From contig NC_015948.1 of the NCBI RefSeq assembly GCF_000223905.1, positions 2,108,001 to 2,172,000 of the forward strand: 64,000 bases of DNA. The letters run 5' to 3'. The notes beneath the pieces were generated by a model, which did not search any database, had not been told where the DNA came from, and worked only from the letters and a program-made list of their open reading frames with translations. The position numbers were made by a program, and so were the translations under genes. Source of the DNA: Haloarcula hispanica ATCC 33960. GTDB lineage: Archaea > Halobacteriota > Halobacteria > Halobacteriales > Haloarculaceae. This document shows positions 1 through 8,780 of this stretch, in pieces (position 1 is the stretch's first letter; each line of letters starts with the position of its first letter).

Positions 1-2310
1 CGCGGCGATGTCTTCGAGGTCGGCTTCCAGCTGATCGATGCGGTCACGGGTGTCTTCCAGTTTGCTCTGCTTGCGTTCGATGCTCGTCTCGATATCCCGG
101 ACCTGTTCGGTCGCATCGGACTCGCGGTCGCGGGCGTCGTCAAGGCGCTCCTCCACGTCCCGGAGGTCCTCACGCACGTCCGCACGCTCGTCTTCGAGTT
201 CGTTGATGCGCGTGGCGACGCGTTCGAGCTTGCCCGCGCCGCCCGAAAAGGAGTAGCGTGTGCCCGAGGAGGAGCCGCCGGTCATCGCCCCGGACTTCTC
301 GACGAGGTCGCCGTCGAGCGTGACCATCCGGTAGTCGCCCATCAAGTCGCGGGCGGTGTCCATGCTATCGACGACGACAGTGTCACCGAGCACGTACGAG
401 AAGATGCCCGCGTACTCGCGGTCGAAGTCGACGAGGTTGTACGCGAAGTCGATGACGCCGTCAGCGCTGGGCAGCGATCCCAGCGAGCGGTTCTGCATCT
501 GTGTGATCGGGAGGAACGTCGCCCGGCCGGCGCTGCGTGATTTGAGGTACTCGATACAGCGCTGACCAACGCTGTCGTCGTCGACGACGACGTGTGCGAG
601 CCGCCCGCCAGCCGCCGTCTCACAGGCCGTGGCGTACTCGGGGTCAACGCCACCCAGTTGGCCGACGGTACCGTGAACGCCGTCCTGACCGGCGTTGAGA
701 ATCGCTGTCACGGCACGCCCGTACGAGGAGTCCCCGTCCTCGCCGGCTTTCGCCTCTAGCTGGGCGTACTCCTGCTGTTTCGCGCTGATTTCGTCTTCGA
801 GTTCGTCCAGGTCCGACTGGAGTTCCCGCTTCTCGGCCCGGAGGTCGTCGACGACCTCGCCGATGGTGGCCTTGTTCTGCTTTGCTTTCTCCAGTTCCGT
901 CTCTAAGTCCTCGATATCGGCTTCGAGGTCGGGAATCTCGGCTTCCGCGTCTTCGATGGCTTCACGCTTCTCGTCCTCGGCGTTCGAGCGCCGGCGGGCC
1001 TCGTCGAGCAGGCGGTCCTGCTCGCGCTGGAGGTCGTTCTTCTCGCTTTTGAGCGTCTCCAGCCGCGAGCGCTTCGCCTCCAGTTCGTCCTTGACCTCCT
1101 GAAACTCCTCGCCGACCTCGTCGATGCGCTGCTGGACCTCCGCGAGTTCGGACTCCTTCTCGGCGATGTCGGCTTTGACGTTGGATTTGGCGACCTTCGT
1201 CTCGCGGATGTCGCTTTCGAGGTCGTCGATGGTCTCCTGCTTGCGGTCGATCTGGACGAACGCCTGCCGGCGCTCGTTCTCGGCGGCCTCGACGGTCTCC
1301 TCGGCGGACTCGACCTTGTCCTCCAGACGGGAGATGTCGCCTTTGATCTCCTCGATCTCGCGCTTGATGGCGAGCTGTTCGTCCTCGCCTTTGCGCTCGA
1401 TTTCCTGGTTGAGTTCGTGGAGCTCGTCTTCCAGTCGGATGACCGCACCCTGGCGCTCGTCGAGTTCCGTCTGGAGTTCGGTGAGTTCGCTTTCGAGTTC
1501 GTCGATGGACTCCTCAACGGCTGTCAGTTCCTCGCGCTTGTCTTCGAGTTCGGCAGCCTTGCGGTACCCCTCGTACTCCTCTTTCTCGTCACGGAGGTCC
1601 TGATACTTGAGCGCCGTCTCCCGTTCGTCTTCAAGTTGATCAAGACGCTCCTGTTTCTCCTCGATGCGGAGCTCGGCCTCGTCGATGCGCTCTTGCACGA
1701 CCTCCAGTTCGTCGAAGGCGTCGGCCTTCTTTGCGTCGAACTGGGCGACGCCGGCGATCTCGTCGATGATCTCCCGGCGGGAGCCGGCGGTCATGTTGAT
1801 GATCTCGGTCACGTCGCCCTGCATGACCACGTTGTACCCCTCCGGGGTCACGCCGGCCTGGGCGAGCAGGTCCTGAATGTCTGAGAGGTTGACCGAGCGC
1901 CCGTTGATGTAGTAATAGGAGTAGTAGTTGTCCTCGGTCTCCTTGACCCGGCGCTTGATGGCGATTTCGTCCACGTCGCCCACGTCCTCCGTGCCGGCGG
2001 CGTTGACGACCTGTGAACGTGACAGCGTCCGGTCGTCGTTGGCCAGAATTACCTCGACGCTGGCCTGGCGTTCGCCGTCGTACTCGGCGTCTTCGTCGGC
2101 GTGGCCGGGGTTGTAGATGAGGTCAGTCAGCTTCTCGGCGCGGATACCCGAGGTGCGAGCGAGTCCGAGCGCGAACAGAATCGCGTCGATGATGTTGGAC
2201 TTGCCCGAGCCGTTCGGGCCGCTGATAGTAGTGAAATCTTCGTAGAACGGGATTCGGGTCTTGCGTCCGAAGCTCTTGAAATTGTCGAGGACGAGCTCTT
2301 TGATATGCAT
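1..2310 (-). CDS. smc: Chromosome segregation ATPase SMC (3' end beyond window)
   Basis: Structural-maintenance-of-chromosomes ATPase that helps compact and segregate the chromosome. The visible 770 residues begin MHIKELVLDNFKSF and carry the Walker A motif GPNGSGKSN at residues 31-39. A long coiled coil follows. A globular hinge with GTVGQLGGVDPEYA and GRATFLPI lies at about residues 530-630, and the return coiled coil starts after it. Complete SMCs have about 1190 residues, so the signature motif, Walker B and about a third of the protein lie left of the window. The start ATG (2308-2310) fits the family N-terminus exactly. The small acidic gene upstream ends 21 nt before it, so the two are probably co-transcribed. 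Confidence 0.96.
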   Translation of the reverse strand, partial: MHIKELVLDNFKSFGRKTRIPFYEDFTTISGPNGSGKSNIIDAILFALGLARTSGIRAEKLTDLIYNPGHADEDAEYDGERQASVEVILANDDRTLSRSQVVNAAGTEDVGDVDEIAIKRRVKETEDNYYSYYYINGRSVNLSDIQDLLAQAGVTPEGYNVVMQGDVTEIINMTAGSRREIIDEIAGVAQFDAKKADAFDELEVVQERIDEAELRIEEKQERLDQLEDERETALKYQDLRDEKEEYEGYRKAAELEDKREELTAVEESIDELESELTELQTELDERQGAVIRLEDELHELNQEIERKGEDEQLAIKREIEEIKGDISRLEDKVESAEETVEAAENERRQAFVQIDRKQETIDDLESDIRETKVAKSNVKADIAEKESELAEVQQRIDEVGEEFQEVKDELEAKRSRLETLKSEKNDLQREQDRLLDEARRRSNAEDEKREAIEDAEAEIPDLEADIEDLETELEKAKQNKATIGEVVDDLRAEKRELQSDLDELEDEISAKQQEYAQLEAKAGEDGDSSYGRAVTAILNAGQDGVHGTVGQLGGVDPEYATACETAAGGRLAHVVVDDDSVGQRCIEYLKSRSAGRATFLPITQMQNRSLGSLPSADGVIDFAYNLVDFDREYAGIFSYVLGDTVVVDSMDTARDLMGDYRMVTLDGDLVEKSGAMTGGSSSGTRYSFSGGAGKLERVATRINELEDERADVREDLRDVEERLDDARDRESDATEQVRDIETSIERKQSKLEDTRDRIDQLEADLEDIAA

Positions 2311-2331
2311 GCGGTGGTGTGGCCGACAGCC

Positions 2332-2634
2332 CTACGCGACGATGATGTCGGACTCCGAGTCCTCCTCGGTCTCGGTCTCCGACGCGGCCTCGGCTTCCTC
2401 CCTGTTATCAACCTCGTCGGTATCCTCAGTGTTAGGTGTGTCGGCCTCCGTCGGGGTAGCGGCCGATTCCTCCGAGTCGGACTCGTCAGCGCTGAATCCG
2501 TTGTCTTCGTCGACGCTGGCTTCGAGTTCCCGGATGCGGACCTTGCATTCGACGAGTTCGTCGGTCAGTCCTTCGACCGACGCTTCCAGTTCTCTGACGC
2601 GCGTTTCGAGTTCCTCGACTCGGTTGCCGCACAT
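2332..2634 (-). CDS. Small acidic coiled-coil protein upstream of smc
   Basis: A 100-residue protein of unknown function starting MCGNRVEELETRVRELEA. Residues 5-45 form a heptad-like coiled coil. The rest is a very acidic, low-complexity Ser/Asp/Glu/Thr tail ending SESDIIVA. The frame stays open upstream to 2730, but a TATAAG box on this strand at about 2660-2667 lies about 27 nt before the ATG at 2634, so a leaderless start there is preferred. Its position directly before smc and its coiled coil suggest, without proving, a chromosome-related role. It matches a small haloarchaeal family I recall only as a conserved hypothetical. Confidence 0.75.
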   Translation of the reverse strand: MCGNRVEELETRVRELEASVEGLTDELVECKVRIRELEASVDEDNGFSADESDSEESAATPTEADTPNTEDTDEVDNREEAEAASETETEEDSESDIIVA

Positions 2635-2777
2635 ATCCGTAACCCAGCCATTGTGGACACTTATACCTACGTCAGACATTGGCAGTCCGAGTGATACGTC
2701 CGCTCCGAAGGGCCGAGTCCGTCCCGACACTGTACAGGGTCGTTAGCCTTTAGCCACGCGCCACCGAATCCCGGACA

Positions 2778-4295
2778 ATGACTGCGCAAGCGTCCGAAGC
2801 CCGCGAACTCGCGGCCGTCATCGGGCTGGAGGTCCACGTCCAGCTCGAGACGGAGACGAAGATCTTCTGTGGCTGTTCGACCGATGTGGCCGATTCCGAA
2901 CCCAACACCCACACCTGCCCGGTGTGTCTGGGACTACCCGGCGCGCTCCCGGTCGTCAACGAGGGGGCGGTCGAGGCCGCCGTGAAGGTCGGCAAGGCCA
3001 TCGACGCCGATATTCCGGAGGAAACCACCTTCCACCGGAAGAACTACTACTACCCCGACCTCCCAAAGAACTTCCAGATCACGCAGTATGACTCGCCCAT
3101 CTGCCAGGACGGGGAGCTGGAATTCTCCGTCGAGAGCGAGCGCCGCAGCGTCGACATCCGCCGGGCACACCTCGAAGAGGACCCCGGGTCAATCAAGCAC
3201 GTCCGCGAGGGCTCGGGTCCGCTTGAGTCCCGGACCTGTTCCATCGAGCGCGCGGACTACACGCTCATCGACTACAACCGCGCCGGGACGCCGCTGATGG
3301 AGATCGTCACGGAGCCGGACTTCCGTGCGCCGGGCGAGGTCCGGTCGTTCCTCGAAAAACTCGAAGAAGTGCTTGAGTATCTGGGCGTGTTCGACGCGAC
3401 GCGGGATGGCAGTCTCCGCATCGACGCGAACCTCTCAATGGTCGACGCCAGCGAAGTTGGCGAAGACGGCGACATCGACAAGTCCGTCCTCGAAGACGCC
3501 AACCGCACCGAGGTCAAGAACATCTCCAGTCACAAGGGCGCGGAACAGGCGCTCTCCTTCGAGGCCTCCCGCCAGCGGAAGCTCATCCAGTCGGGCCGCG
3601 CCGTCGAGCAGGAGACCCGCCACTTCAACGAAACGCACGGCAACACGGTGTCGATGCGCTCGAAGGAAGAGGAGAAAGACTACCGCTACTTCCGGGAGGC
3701 CGACCTGCCGCCGCTTCGCGTGAGCCACTGGAAGGACGAGGTCCCGATTCCGGAACTCCCCGACGCCCGCCGCGAGCGGTTCGTCGCGGAGTACGGCCTC
3801 AGCGAGGAAGCCGCCTCGAAGCTCACGAGCACGAAGCAGGTGGCGGACTTCTTCGAGGACGTGGCCGAGCGCTTCGACGCCGACCTCGCTGCGACCTGGG
3901 TCGCCGATAATCTACTCGGCGAACTGAACTACCGCGACATGGCCATCACCGATATCGACGACCGCTTCGACGAGGTGACCCGGCTCGTCGAACTCGTCGC
4001 CGAGGACGATATCACGGCGAAAAACGCGCACGAGACCGTGCTCCGGGAGATGCTCGACACGGGTGACGGCCCCGACGCTGTCGTCGACCGCGAAGGGCTT
4101 GGCAAGACCTCCGGCGACGAGGTCCAGCAGGCTGTCGTGGACGCCATCGACGAAAACCCCGACGCCGTCGAGGACTACCACAGCGGCGAGGACGGCGCAA
4201 TCAACTTCCTCGTCGGGCAGGTCATGCAAAAGACCGGCGGGAGCGCCGACCCCGGCGACGTGAACGGGCTGCTTCGCGAGGAGTTGGAGAGCTAA
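2778..4295 (+). CDS. gatB: Asp/Glu-tRNA(Asn/Gln) amidotransferase subunit B
   Basis: Subunit B of GatCAB. It binds the tRNA and phosphorylates the mischarged Asp or Glu before amidation with ammonia delivered by GatA. The 505 residues show the family N-terminus VIGLEVHVQLETETKIFCGC, the CPVCLGLPG motif, DYNRAGTPLMEIVTEPDFR, and a C-terminal YqeY/GatB helical domain from about residue 340. The TATA-like CCTTTAGCC at 2748-2756 sits about 27 nt before the ATG, indicating a leaderless transcript. It is transcribed divergently from the smc-side genes. GatA and GatC are not in the window, which is common in haloarchaea. The AspRS at 15979 carries features of the non-discriminating type that would feed this enzyme. 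Confidence 0.97.
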   Translation: MTAQASEARELAAVIGLEVHVQLETETKIFCGCSTDVADSEPNTHTCPVCLGLPGALPVVNEGAVEAAVKVGKAIDADIPEETTFHRKNYYYPDLPKNFQITQYDSPICQDGELEFSVESERRSVDIRRAHLEEDPGSIKHVREGSGPLESRTCSIERADYTLIDYNRAGTPLMEIVTEPDFRAPGEVRSFLEKLEEVLEYLGVFDATRDGSLRIDANLSMVDASEVGEDGDIDKSVLEDANRTEVKNISSHKGAEQALSFEASRQRKLIQSGRAVEQETRHFNETHGNTVSMRSKEEEKDYRYFREADLPPLRVSHWKDEVPIPELPDARRERFVAEYGLSEEAASKLTSTKQVADFFEDVAERFDADLAATWVADNLLGELNYRDMAITDIDDRFDEVTRLVELVAEDDITAKNAHETVLREMLDTGDGPDAVVDREGLGKTSGDEVQQAVVDAIDENPDAVEDYHSGEDGAINFLVGQVMQKTGGSADPGDVNGLLREELES

Positions 4296-4342
4296 GACAG
4301 CGTCCTACGCGGCCTGCGCGGCACAGTGGTGAGTTGTCACAG

Positions 4343-4678
4343 TCACCGCTGTGGCCAGTCGGCTGGCAGTTCATCAGCGTGGTTCTCGAGCAGGTCGAGC
4401 ATCGGTTCGATTTCGTCGAATCGCTGGCCCCGAGATACTTCATCGGCCGCTCGGTCCCAGTCGATGTATGCCAGACTGGCCAGCCGCGGCAGGTCGTCGT
4501 GGCGGAGTTCGGTTTCGGTGTTTCTGGCCCCGGCACTTCTGGGCAGAAAGTCGACAATCGGCCGTGGACTACTCTGTTTTACCATAAACAGAATCATTCG
4601 TCGACGGCGGGTAAACAACGCCTCGAACACCCGGTCCATCCCTGGGTCCCATATCACATCCGGGATAGAGGTTTCCAT
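4343..4678 (-). CDS. Small winged-helix-like protein (DUF7344-like)
   Basis: A 111-residue probable DNA-binding protein. It has the arrangement of the haloarchaeal DUF7344 helix-turn-helix family: a first helix FEALFTRRRRMILFMVKQ at residues 18-35, then LRHDDLPRLASLAYIDWD where the recognition and wing part is expected. The TATA-like ATTTATCATC on this strand (about 4701-4710) is about 28 nt before the ATG. It is convergent with gatB and separated from it by 47 nt. The family assignment rests on the arginine-rich first helix and the short length. Target genes are unknown. A second member of the family is at 19748-20155. Confidence 0.7.
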   Translation of the reverse strand: METSIPDVIWDPGMDRVFEALFTRRRRMILFMVKQSSPRPIVDFLPRSAGARNTETELRHDDLPRLASLAYIDWDRAADEVSRGQRFDEIEPMLDLLENHADELPADWPQR

Positions 4679-4809
4679 CCTGTAACAAGAGACATACTAT
4701 TGATGATAAATGTCACGATACCGCCGTTTCCTTGCCGAATCGATCCTGAATCGTACAGGTGGATTTGATTTGAGAGGCCGGCCCGATAGCCGCTACGCTG
4801 AGCTGCGTG

Positions 4810-5355
4810 CTACGATTCGCTCGACGCGTTCGACTCGACGCTCTCGCGCCGCTCGCCCGGGATGATCGCGGGGTCCTTCCACAGCAGCGTGACGAATATC
4901 GCAGCGGCGAGGGCTTCGAGGGTCTTGATAGCTGATTCGGTCGGTTCAGTGTTGAAATGGTCTAGTATCAGCAACGCGGTACTCCCGCCGTGGTGTCCGC
5001 CGCCACCGGACGACGGTGCAGAGAACCCCTCGACGAGGAAGGCACCGTGTCCAGTAGCGTGCCAGAACACCCAGCCGGCGATGGACGCGATCATGAGGAG
5101 CGTCCCGGCGATGTAGGCGTTCCGCAGGCCGATGACGCCCCGGGTGATGAGATACGGGCCGGCGAACAACACCGCGGCGAAGGCCACAAACAAGAAGGGC
5201 CGAGGGTCCGGCGGGAGGCCTCGTCCGAAGAGTCCCTCGATCGCCTGCGCGTAGATGATGCTTCGCGGGAGTCCCCACCAGAGGTGAAACGCCGCCGTCG
5301 CGAAGACGAGTGCGGCGGCGGTTCCGCGGAGGAGTTTGGTCGTCCGGCGATCCAT
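4810..5355 (-). CDS. Four-helix membrane protein of unknown function
   Basis: A 181-residue integral membrane protein with roughly four hydrophobic segments: residues 9-27, 50-68, 75-97 and one near 135-155. A histidine/glycine-rich loop, SGGGGHHGGS, lies between the last two and could bind metal. The start ATG at 5355 is chosen because the longer upstream reading (to 5676) runs through the divergent promoter region and loses haloarchaeal codon character. A CTTATCACTT box lies upstream on this strand near 5396-5405. I recognise no family. Cobalt or nickel transporter subunits also have His-rich loops, but nothing else supports that. Confidence 0.72.
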   Translation of the reverse strand: MDRRTTKLLRGTAAALVFATAAFHLWWGLPRSIIYAQAIEGLFGRGLPPDPRPFLFVAFAAVLFAGPYLITRGVIGLRNAYIAGTLLMIASIAGWVFWHATGHGAFLVEGFSAPSSGGGGHHGGSTALLILDHFNTEPTESAIKTLEALAAAIFVTLLWKDPAIIPGERRESVESNASSES

Positions 5356-5555
5356 ACCGGCAGTCGGGGTGGCAGTGGCAAGAGTGCATCGAAGTGATAA
5401 GTGCCGCCGGTCACGGCGGCAGTGCGGGACCGCTACCGAGTGGTAAGAGGCTACCTCCGCGCGAGCGCGAGCGGCCCCGCAAGCGCCCGCACACCCGCGC
5501 TGTCGCCTGATTTTCCCGAAAGCCTTTAGAACAACTGACTCCGTAGCGACGAGTA

Positions 5556-5588
5556 ATGACAGAGACAGGTGGTGTCCCATGCGGCTGA
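5556..5588 (+). CDS. Possible leaderless 10-codon upstream ORF overlapping the topA start
   Basis: The TATA-like CCTTTAGAA at 5523-5531 is centred 27-28 nt before the ATG at 5556, not before the topA ATG at 5579. A leaderless transcript would therefore begin with a 10-codon ORF, MTETGGVPCG, whose TGA at 5586-5588 lies inside topA in another frame. Within this ORF, AGGTGGTG (5567-5574) differs by one base from the haloarchaeal Shine-Dalgarno consensus AGGAGGTG and sits 4-5 nt before the topA ATG. This is what would be expected if topA is translated by ribosomes arriving from, or initiating within, the small ORF. There is no evidence that the peptide itself has a function. Confidence 0.4.
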   Translation: MTETGGVPCG

Positions 5589-8104
5589 TTATCACCGAGA
5601 AAGACAACGCCGCCCGCCGCATCGCGGAGATCCTCTCCGAGGGGAGCGCGTCCGCGAGCAGGCAAAACGGCGTCAACGTCTATCGGTGGGGGAACACCCG
5701 CGTCGTCGGCCTCTCCGGGCACGTCGTCGGCGTCGACTTCCCCGAGGAGTACAACGACTGGCGCGACGTGGAGCCGGTCGAACTCATCGACGCCGACGTG
5801 ACGAAGGAGCCGACCCAGGAGAACATCGTCACGACGCTGAAGCAACTGGCCCGGGAGGCCGACGAGGCCACCATCGCGACTGACTACGACCGCGAAGGGG
5901 AACTCATCGGCAAGGAGGCCTACGAACTCATCCGCGAGGAGACCGACGCGCCCGTCGACCGCGTCCGTTTCTCCTCGATCACCGAGCGGGAGGTCCGGGA
6001 CGCCTTCGCCAACCCCGACGACATCGACTTCGACCTGGCGGCCGCGGGCGAGGCCCGCCAGATTATCGACCTCGTGTGGGGCGCGGCGCTGACGCGGTTC
6101 CTCTCGCTGTCGGCCCGACAACTGGGCGACGACTTCATTTCCGTTGGTCGGGTCCAGTCGCCGACGCTGAAGCTCATCGTCGACCGCGAGCGCGAGATCC
6201 AGGCCTTCGACCCCGAGGATTACTGGGAGATCTTCGCCGACCTCCAGAAGAACGGCTCGGGCTTCGAGGCCCAGTACTTCTACGACGACGACGGGAAGGA
6301 GGCCGAGCGGGTCTGGGTCGAGGACGACGCCGACGACGCCTACGCCGACCTGACGGGCGTCAACGCGGCGACGGTCACGAGCGTCCGCCGCCGAACCCGC
6401 ACCGACAGCCCGCCGACGCCGTTCAACACCACCGCCTTCATCTCCGCCGCCAGTTCGCTGGGCTACTCCGCCCAGCAGGCGATGTCTATCGCCGAGGAAC
6501 TGTACACCACCGGCTACATCACCTACCCGCGAACGGACAACACGGTCTACCCGGACGACCTCGAAGAGGACGCCCTGCTCGATGAGTTCGTCGGAGCCGG
6601 ACACTTCGGCGAGGACGCCGAGAAGCTGCTGGAGCAAGACGACATCACCGCGACCGAGGGCGACGAGGAGACCACCGACCACCCGCCCATTCACCCGACG
6701 GGAGAGATTCCGCCGAAGGTCGACCTCTCGGACGACGAGTGGGAGATCTACGAACTGGTCGTCCGGCGCTTCTTCGCGACGGTCGCCGAGGCCGCGACGT
6801 GGGAGCACCTCCGCGTCGTCGCCGACGCCGGCGGCCGCTCGCTGAAGGCCAACGGCAAGCGCCTGGTCGAACCGGGCTACCACGAGGTGTACCCCTACTC
6901 CAGCGCCAGCGAGAACCACGTCCCCGACGTGGAGGAGGGCGAGGAACTGGCCATCTCCGAGGTCCGGATGGAGGCCAAGCAGACCCAGCCGCCGCGCCGC
7001 TACGGCCAGTCACGGCTCATCCAGACCATGGAGGACAAGGGGTTGGGGACGAAGTCGACCCGTCACAATTCAATCGAGAAGCTGTACGACCGCGGCTACA
7101 TCGAGGGCGATCCGCCCCGGCCGACGACGCTGGCGATGGCCGTCGTCGAGGCCGCCGAGGAGTTCGCCGACCACGTCGTCAGCGACGAGATGACCGCCCA
7201 GTTAGAGGCGGACATGACCGCCATCGCCAACGGCGAGGCGACGCTCGACGACGTGGCCGACGAGTCCCGCGAGATGCTCAAACGGGTGTTCGATGAACTG
7301 CGTGATTCCCGCGAGGAGATCGGCGAGCACCTCCAGGAGTCGCTGAAGGCCGACAAGACGCTCGGTCCCTGTCCGAAGTGCGGCGAGGACATGCTCGTCC
7401 GGCGCTCGCGTCAGGGGTCGTACTTCGTCGGCTGTGACGGCTTCCCCGAGTGTCGCAACACGCTCCCGCTGCCGTCGACGGGCGAGCCGCAGGTGCTCGA
7501 AGAGCACTGCGAGGAACACGACATGTACCACGTCAAGATGCTCGCCGGCCGGGACACGTTCGTCCACGGCTGTCCCCGCTGTGAGGCCGAGAAGGCCGAC
7601 GAGAGCGAGGACGAGGTCATCGGGCCGTGTCCCGAGTGTGGCGTTGCTCCGGCGGAGCAACGAGGCGACGGCGGCGAAGCCGCCGAAGCGGAGGGTGGCG
7701 AACTCGCCATCAAACACCTCCGTTCGGGCTCCCGGCTCGTCGGCTGTACGCGCTACCCCGACTGTGACTACTCGCTGCCGCTGCCCCGCAACGGCGATAT
7801 CTCGGTGACGGAGGCCTACTGCGAGGAGCACGACCTGCCGGAGCTGGTCATCGACGCCGACAGTGACGACCCCTGGGAGCTTGGCTGTCCCATCTGCAAC
7901 TACGAGGAGTACCAGGCCCGCACCGCTGTCGAGGACCTGGAGGACCTGAACGGCATCGGCTCGGCGACCGCGGAGAAGCTCGGCGATGCCGGCGTCGACT
8001 CGCTGGCGGCGCTCCGGGAGGCCGACCCCGACATCGTCGCTACCGAGGTGCAGGGTGTCAGCGCCACGCAGGTCCGGGAGTGGCAGGACGAACTGGAAGC
8101 CTGA
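5579..8104 (+). CDS. topA: DNA topoisomerase I (type IA) with zinc ribbons
   Basis: Relaxes negatively supercoiled DNA through a 5'-phosphotyrosine intermediate. The 841 residues begin with the Toprim fold (MRLIITEKDNAARRIAEIL; acidic motif DYDREGE at about residue 102). The active-site tyrosine lies in YITYPRTDN at about residue 316, and the TOP1 core continues to about residue 590. Three C-terminal Cys4 zinc ribbons follow (CPKCGEDM, CPECG, CPICNYEE), then a helix-hairpin-helix tail, EDLNGIGSATAEKLGDAG. The second zinc ribbon is interrupted by about 17 residues rich in Ala/Gly/Glu, encoded by a double palindrome. Translation may depend on an overlapping small upstream ORF. Confidence 0.97.
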   Translation: MRLIITEKDNAARRIAEILSEGSASASRQNGVNVYRWGNTRVVGLSGHVVGVDFPEEYNDWRDVEPVELIDADVTKEPTQENIVTTLKQLAREADEATIATDYDREGELIGKEAYELIREETDAPVDRVRFSSITEREVRDAFANPDDIDFDLAAAGEARQIIDLVWGAALTRFLSLSARQLGDDFISVGRVQSPTLKLIVDREREIQAFDPEDYWEIFADLQKNGSGFEAQYFYDDDGKEAERVWVEDDADDAYADLTGVNAATVTSVRRRTRTDSPPTPFNTTAFISAASSLGYSAQQAMSIAEELYTTGYITYPRTDNTVYPDDLEEDALLDEFVGAGHFGEDAEKLLEQDDITATEGDEETTDHPPIHPTGEIPPKVDLSDDEWEIYELVVRRFFATVAEAATWEHLRVVADAGGRSLKANGKRLVEPGYHEVYPYSSASENHVPDVEEGEELAISEVRMEAKQTQPPRRYGQSRLIQTMEDKGLGTKSTRHNSIEKLYDRGYIEGDPPRPTTLAMAVVEAAEEFADHVVSDEMTAQLEADMTAIANGEATLDDVADESREMLKRVFDELRDSREEIGEHLQESLKADKTLGPCPKCGEDMLVRRSRQGSYFVGCDGFPECRNTLPLPSTGEPQVLEEHCEEHDMYHVKMLAGRDTFVHGCPRCEAEKADESEDEVIGPCPECGVAPAEQRGDGGEAAEAEGGELAIKHLRSGSRLVGCTRYPDCDYSLPLPRNGDISVTEAYCEEHDLPELVIDADSDDPWELGCPICNYEEYQARTAVEDLEDLNGIGSATAEKLGDAGVDSLAALREADPDIVATEVQGVSATQVREWQDELEA
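7643..7684. repeat. Two adjacent perfect palindromes inside topA
   Basis: GTTGCTCC (7643-7650) pairs with GGAGCAAC (7654-7661) across a 3-nt loop. GGCGGC (7670-7675) pairs with GCCGCC (7679-7684) across a GAA loop. Together they encode the extra VAPAEQRGDGGEAAEAEG segment that interrupts the second topA zinc ribbon between its first CxxC pair and the strand GELAIKHLRSG. The palindromes and the in-frame interruption are directly visible. That this is an inserted palindromic element is an inference. Confidence 0.6.
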
Positions 8105-8128
8105 GATTTGAAGTCGCCGGTTTTCCGG

Positions 8129-8320
8129 TCAGTCGGAGACGAACGTCACGCCGTCACAGACCGGACACTCGACGGCGTCCGCGTTGTCGGCTGTGACTGT
8201 GTCGACGGTACCGTAGGCGACCGCGTGTGTGACCGGCTCGGGGATCTGGCGCTCACAGAGCGGGCATTCGACGACGCCGGCCCGGAGTCGGTCCCGGTCG
8301 ATGCTGTGGCCGCCGGTCAC
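8129..8320 (-). CDS. Small CxxC zinc-finger protein
   Basis: A 63-residue protein with two CPxC knuckles, CPLCE at residues 19-23 and CPVCD near residue 52, enough for one four-cysteine zinc site. Haloarchaea encode many such small zinc-finger proteins, and most lack a known function. Its start overlaps the stop of the Rieske-type gene by 4 nt (ATGA), so the pair is translationally coupled and its role is probably connected with that protein. Confidence 0.7.
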   Translation of the reverse strand: MTGGHSIDRDRLRAGVVECPLCERQIPEPVTHAVAYGTVDTVTADNADAVECPVCDGVTFVSD

Positions 8321-8718
8321 AGCTGGAGGTGGGACGTGGAACTCGGGCCGTCATCGTCGTCGATGCCGCCCTCGTGGGCGAACGTGTAGTCGTCGTCCGT
8401 GAGGAACACGTCGCCGTGAGTCTCCGAGATCTCGACGCCGGGGAGCGTCGTCCCCGCGGCGTCGCCGTTGTCACAGCCGCCGTCGCAGGCATCGAACAGT
8501 GAGCCGTGTCGGGGGCAGATGAGCTGGTCGTCCCGCATCGGAACGCCTCGCCCGGTGTCGAACCGCTGTGCCTCGTGCGTACATCGGTTTACCCACGCCT
8601 CGACGCCGTCCTCGCAGGGGACGAGAACGACCTCCTCCAGGTCGCCGTATGGGTCTTCGGCGGTGAACAGCCACGACCCGTCCTCGTGGACCGTCTCGAC
8701 TGTCGTAAGTCGCTGCAC
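8317..8718 (-). CDS. Rieske [2Fe-2S] ferredoxin-like protein
   Basis: A 133-residue soluble electron carrier of the Rieske family. The cluster ligands are visible: CTHEAQRF (Cys-x-His) at about residue 46 and CPRHGSLFD (Cys-x-x-His) at about residue 69, with a typical beta-rich frame. No transmembrane anchor or dioxygenase catalytic domain is present, so it is more likely a ferredoxin component than a respiratory Rieske protein. A Cys/Asp/Gly-rich loop, DACDGGCDNGDAAG, follows the second ligand pair. A small zinc-finger gene is coupled downstream by a 4-nt overlap. The redox partner is unknown. Confidence 0.88.
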   Translation of the reverse strand: MQRLTTVETVHEDGSWLFTAEDPYGDLEEVVLVPCEDGVEAWVNRCTHEAQRFDTGRGVPMRDDQLICPRHGSLFDACDGGCDNGDAAGTTLPGVEISETHGDVFLTDDDYTFAHEGGIDDDDGPSSTSHLQL

Positions 8719-8780
8719 GGCTGGCGTGTTTGGCTGCCGCCGGTATCAGCGTTACCGTAGTACGGCGGGAACTGTGCGCG

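Noticed and set aside
5411-6919. A 502-codon ORF on the minus strand opposite topA
   Set aside because: It is the antisense shadow of topA: GC-rich third positions of the real gene keep the reverse frame open. The protein is Val/Arg/Asp/Gly-rich without any domain.
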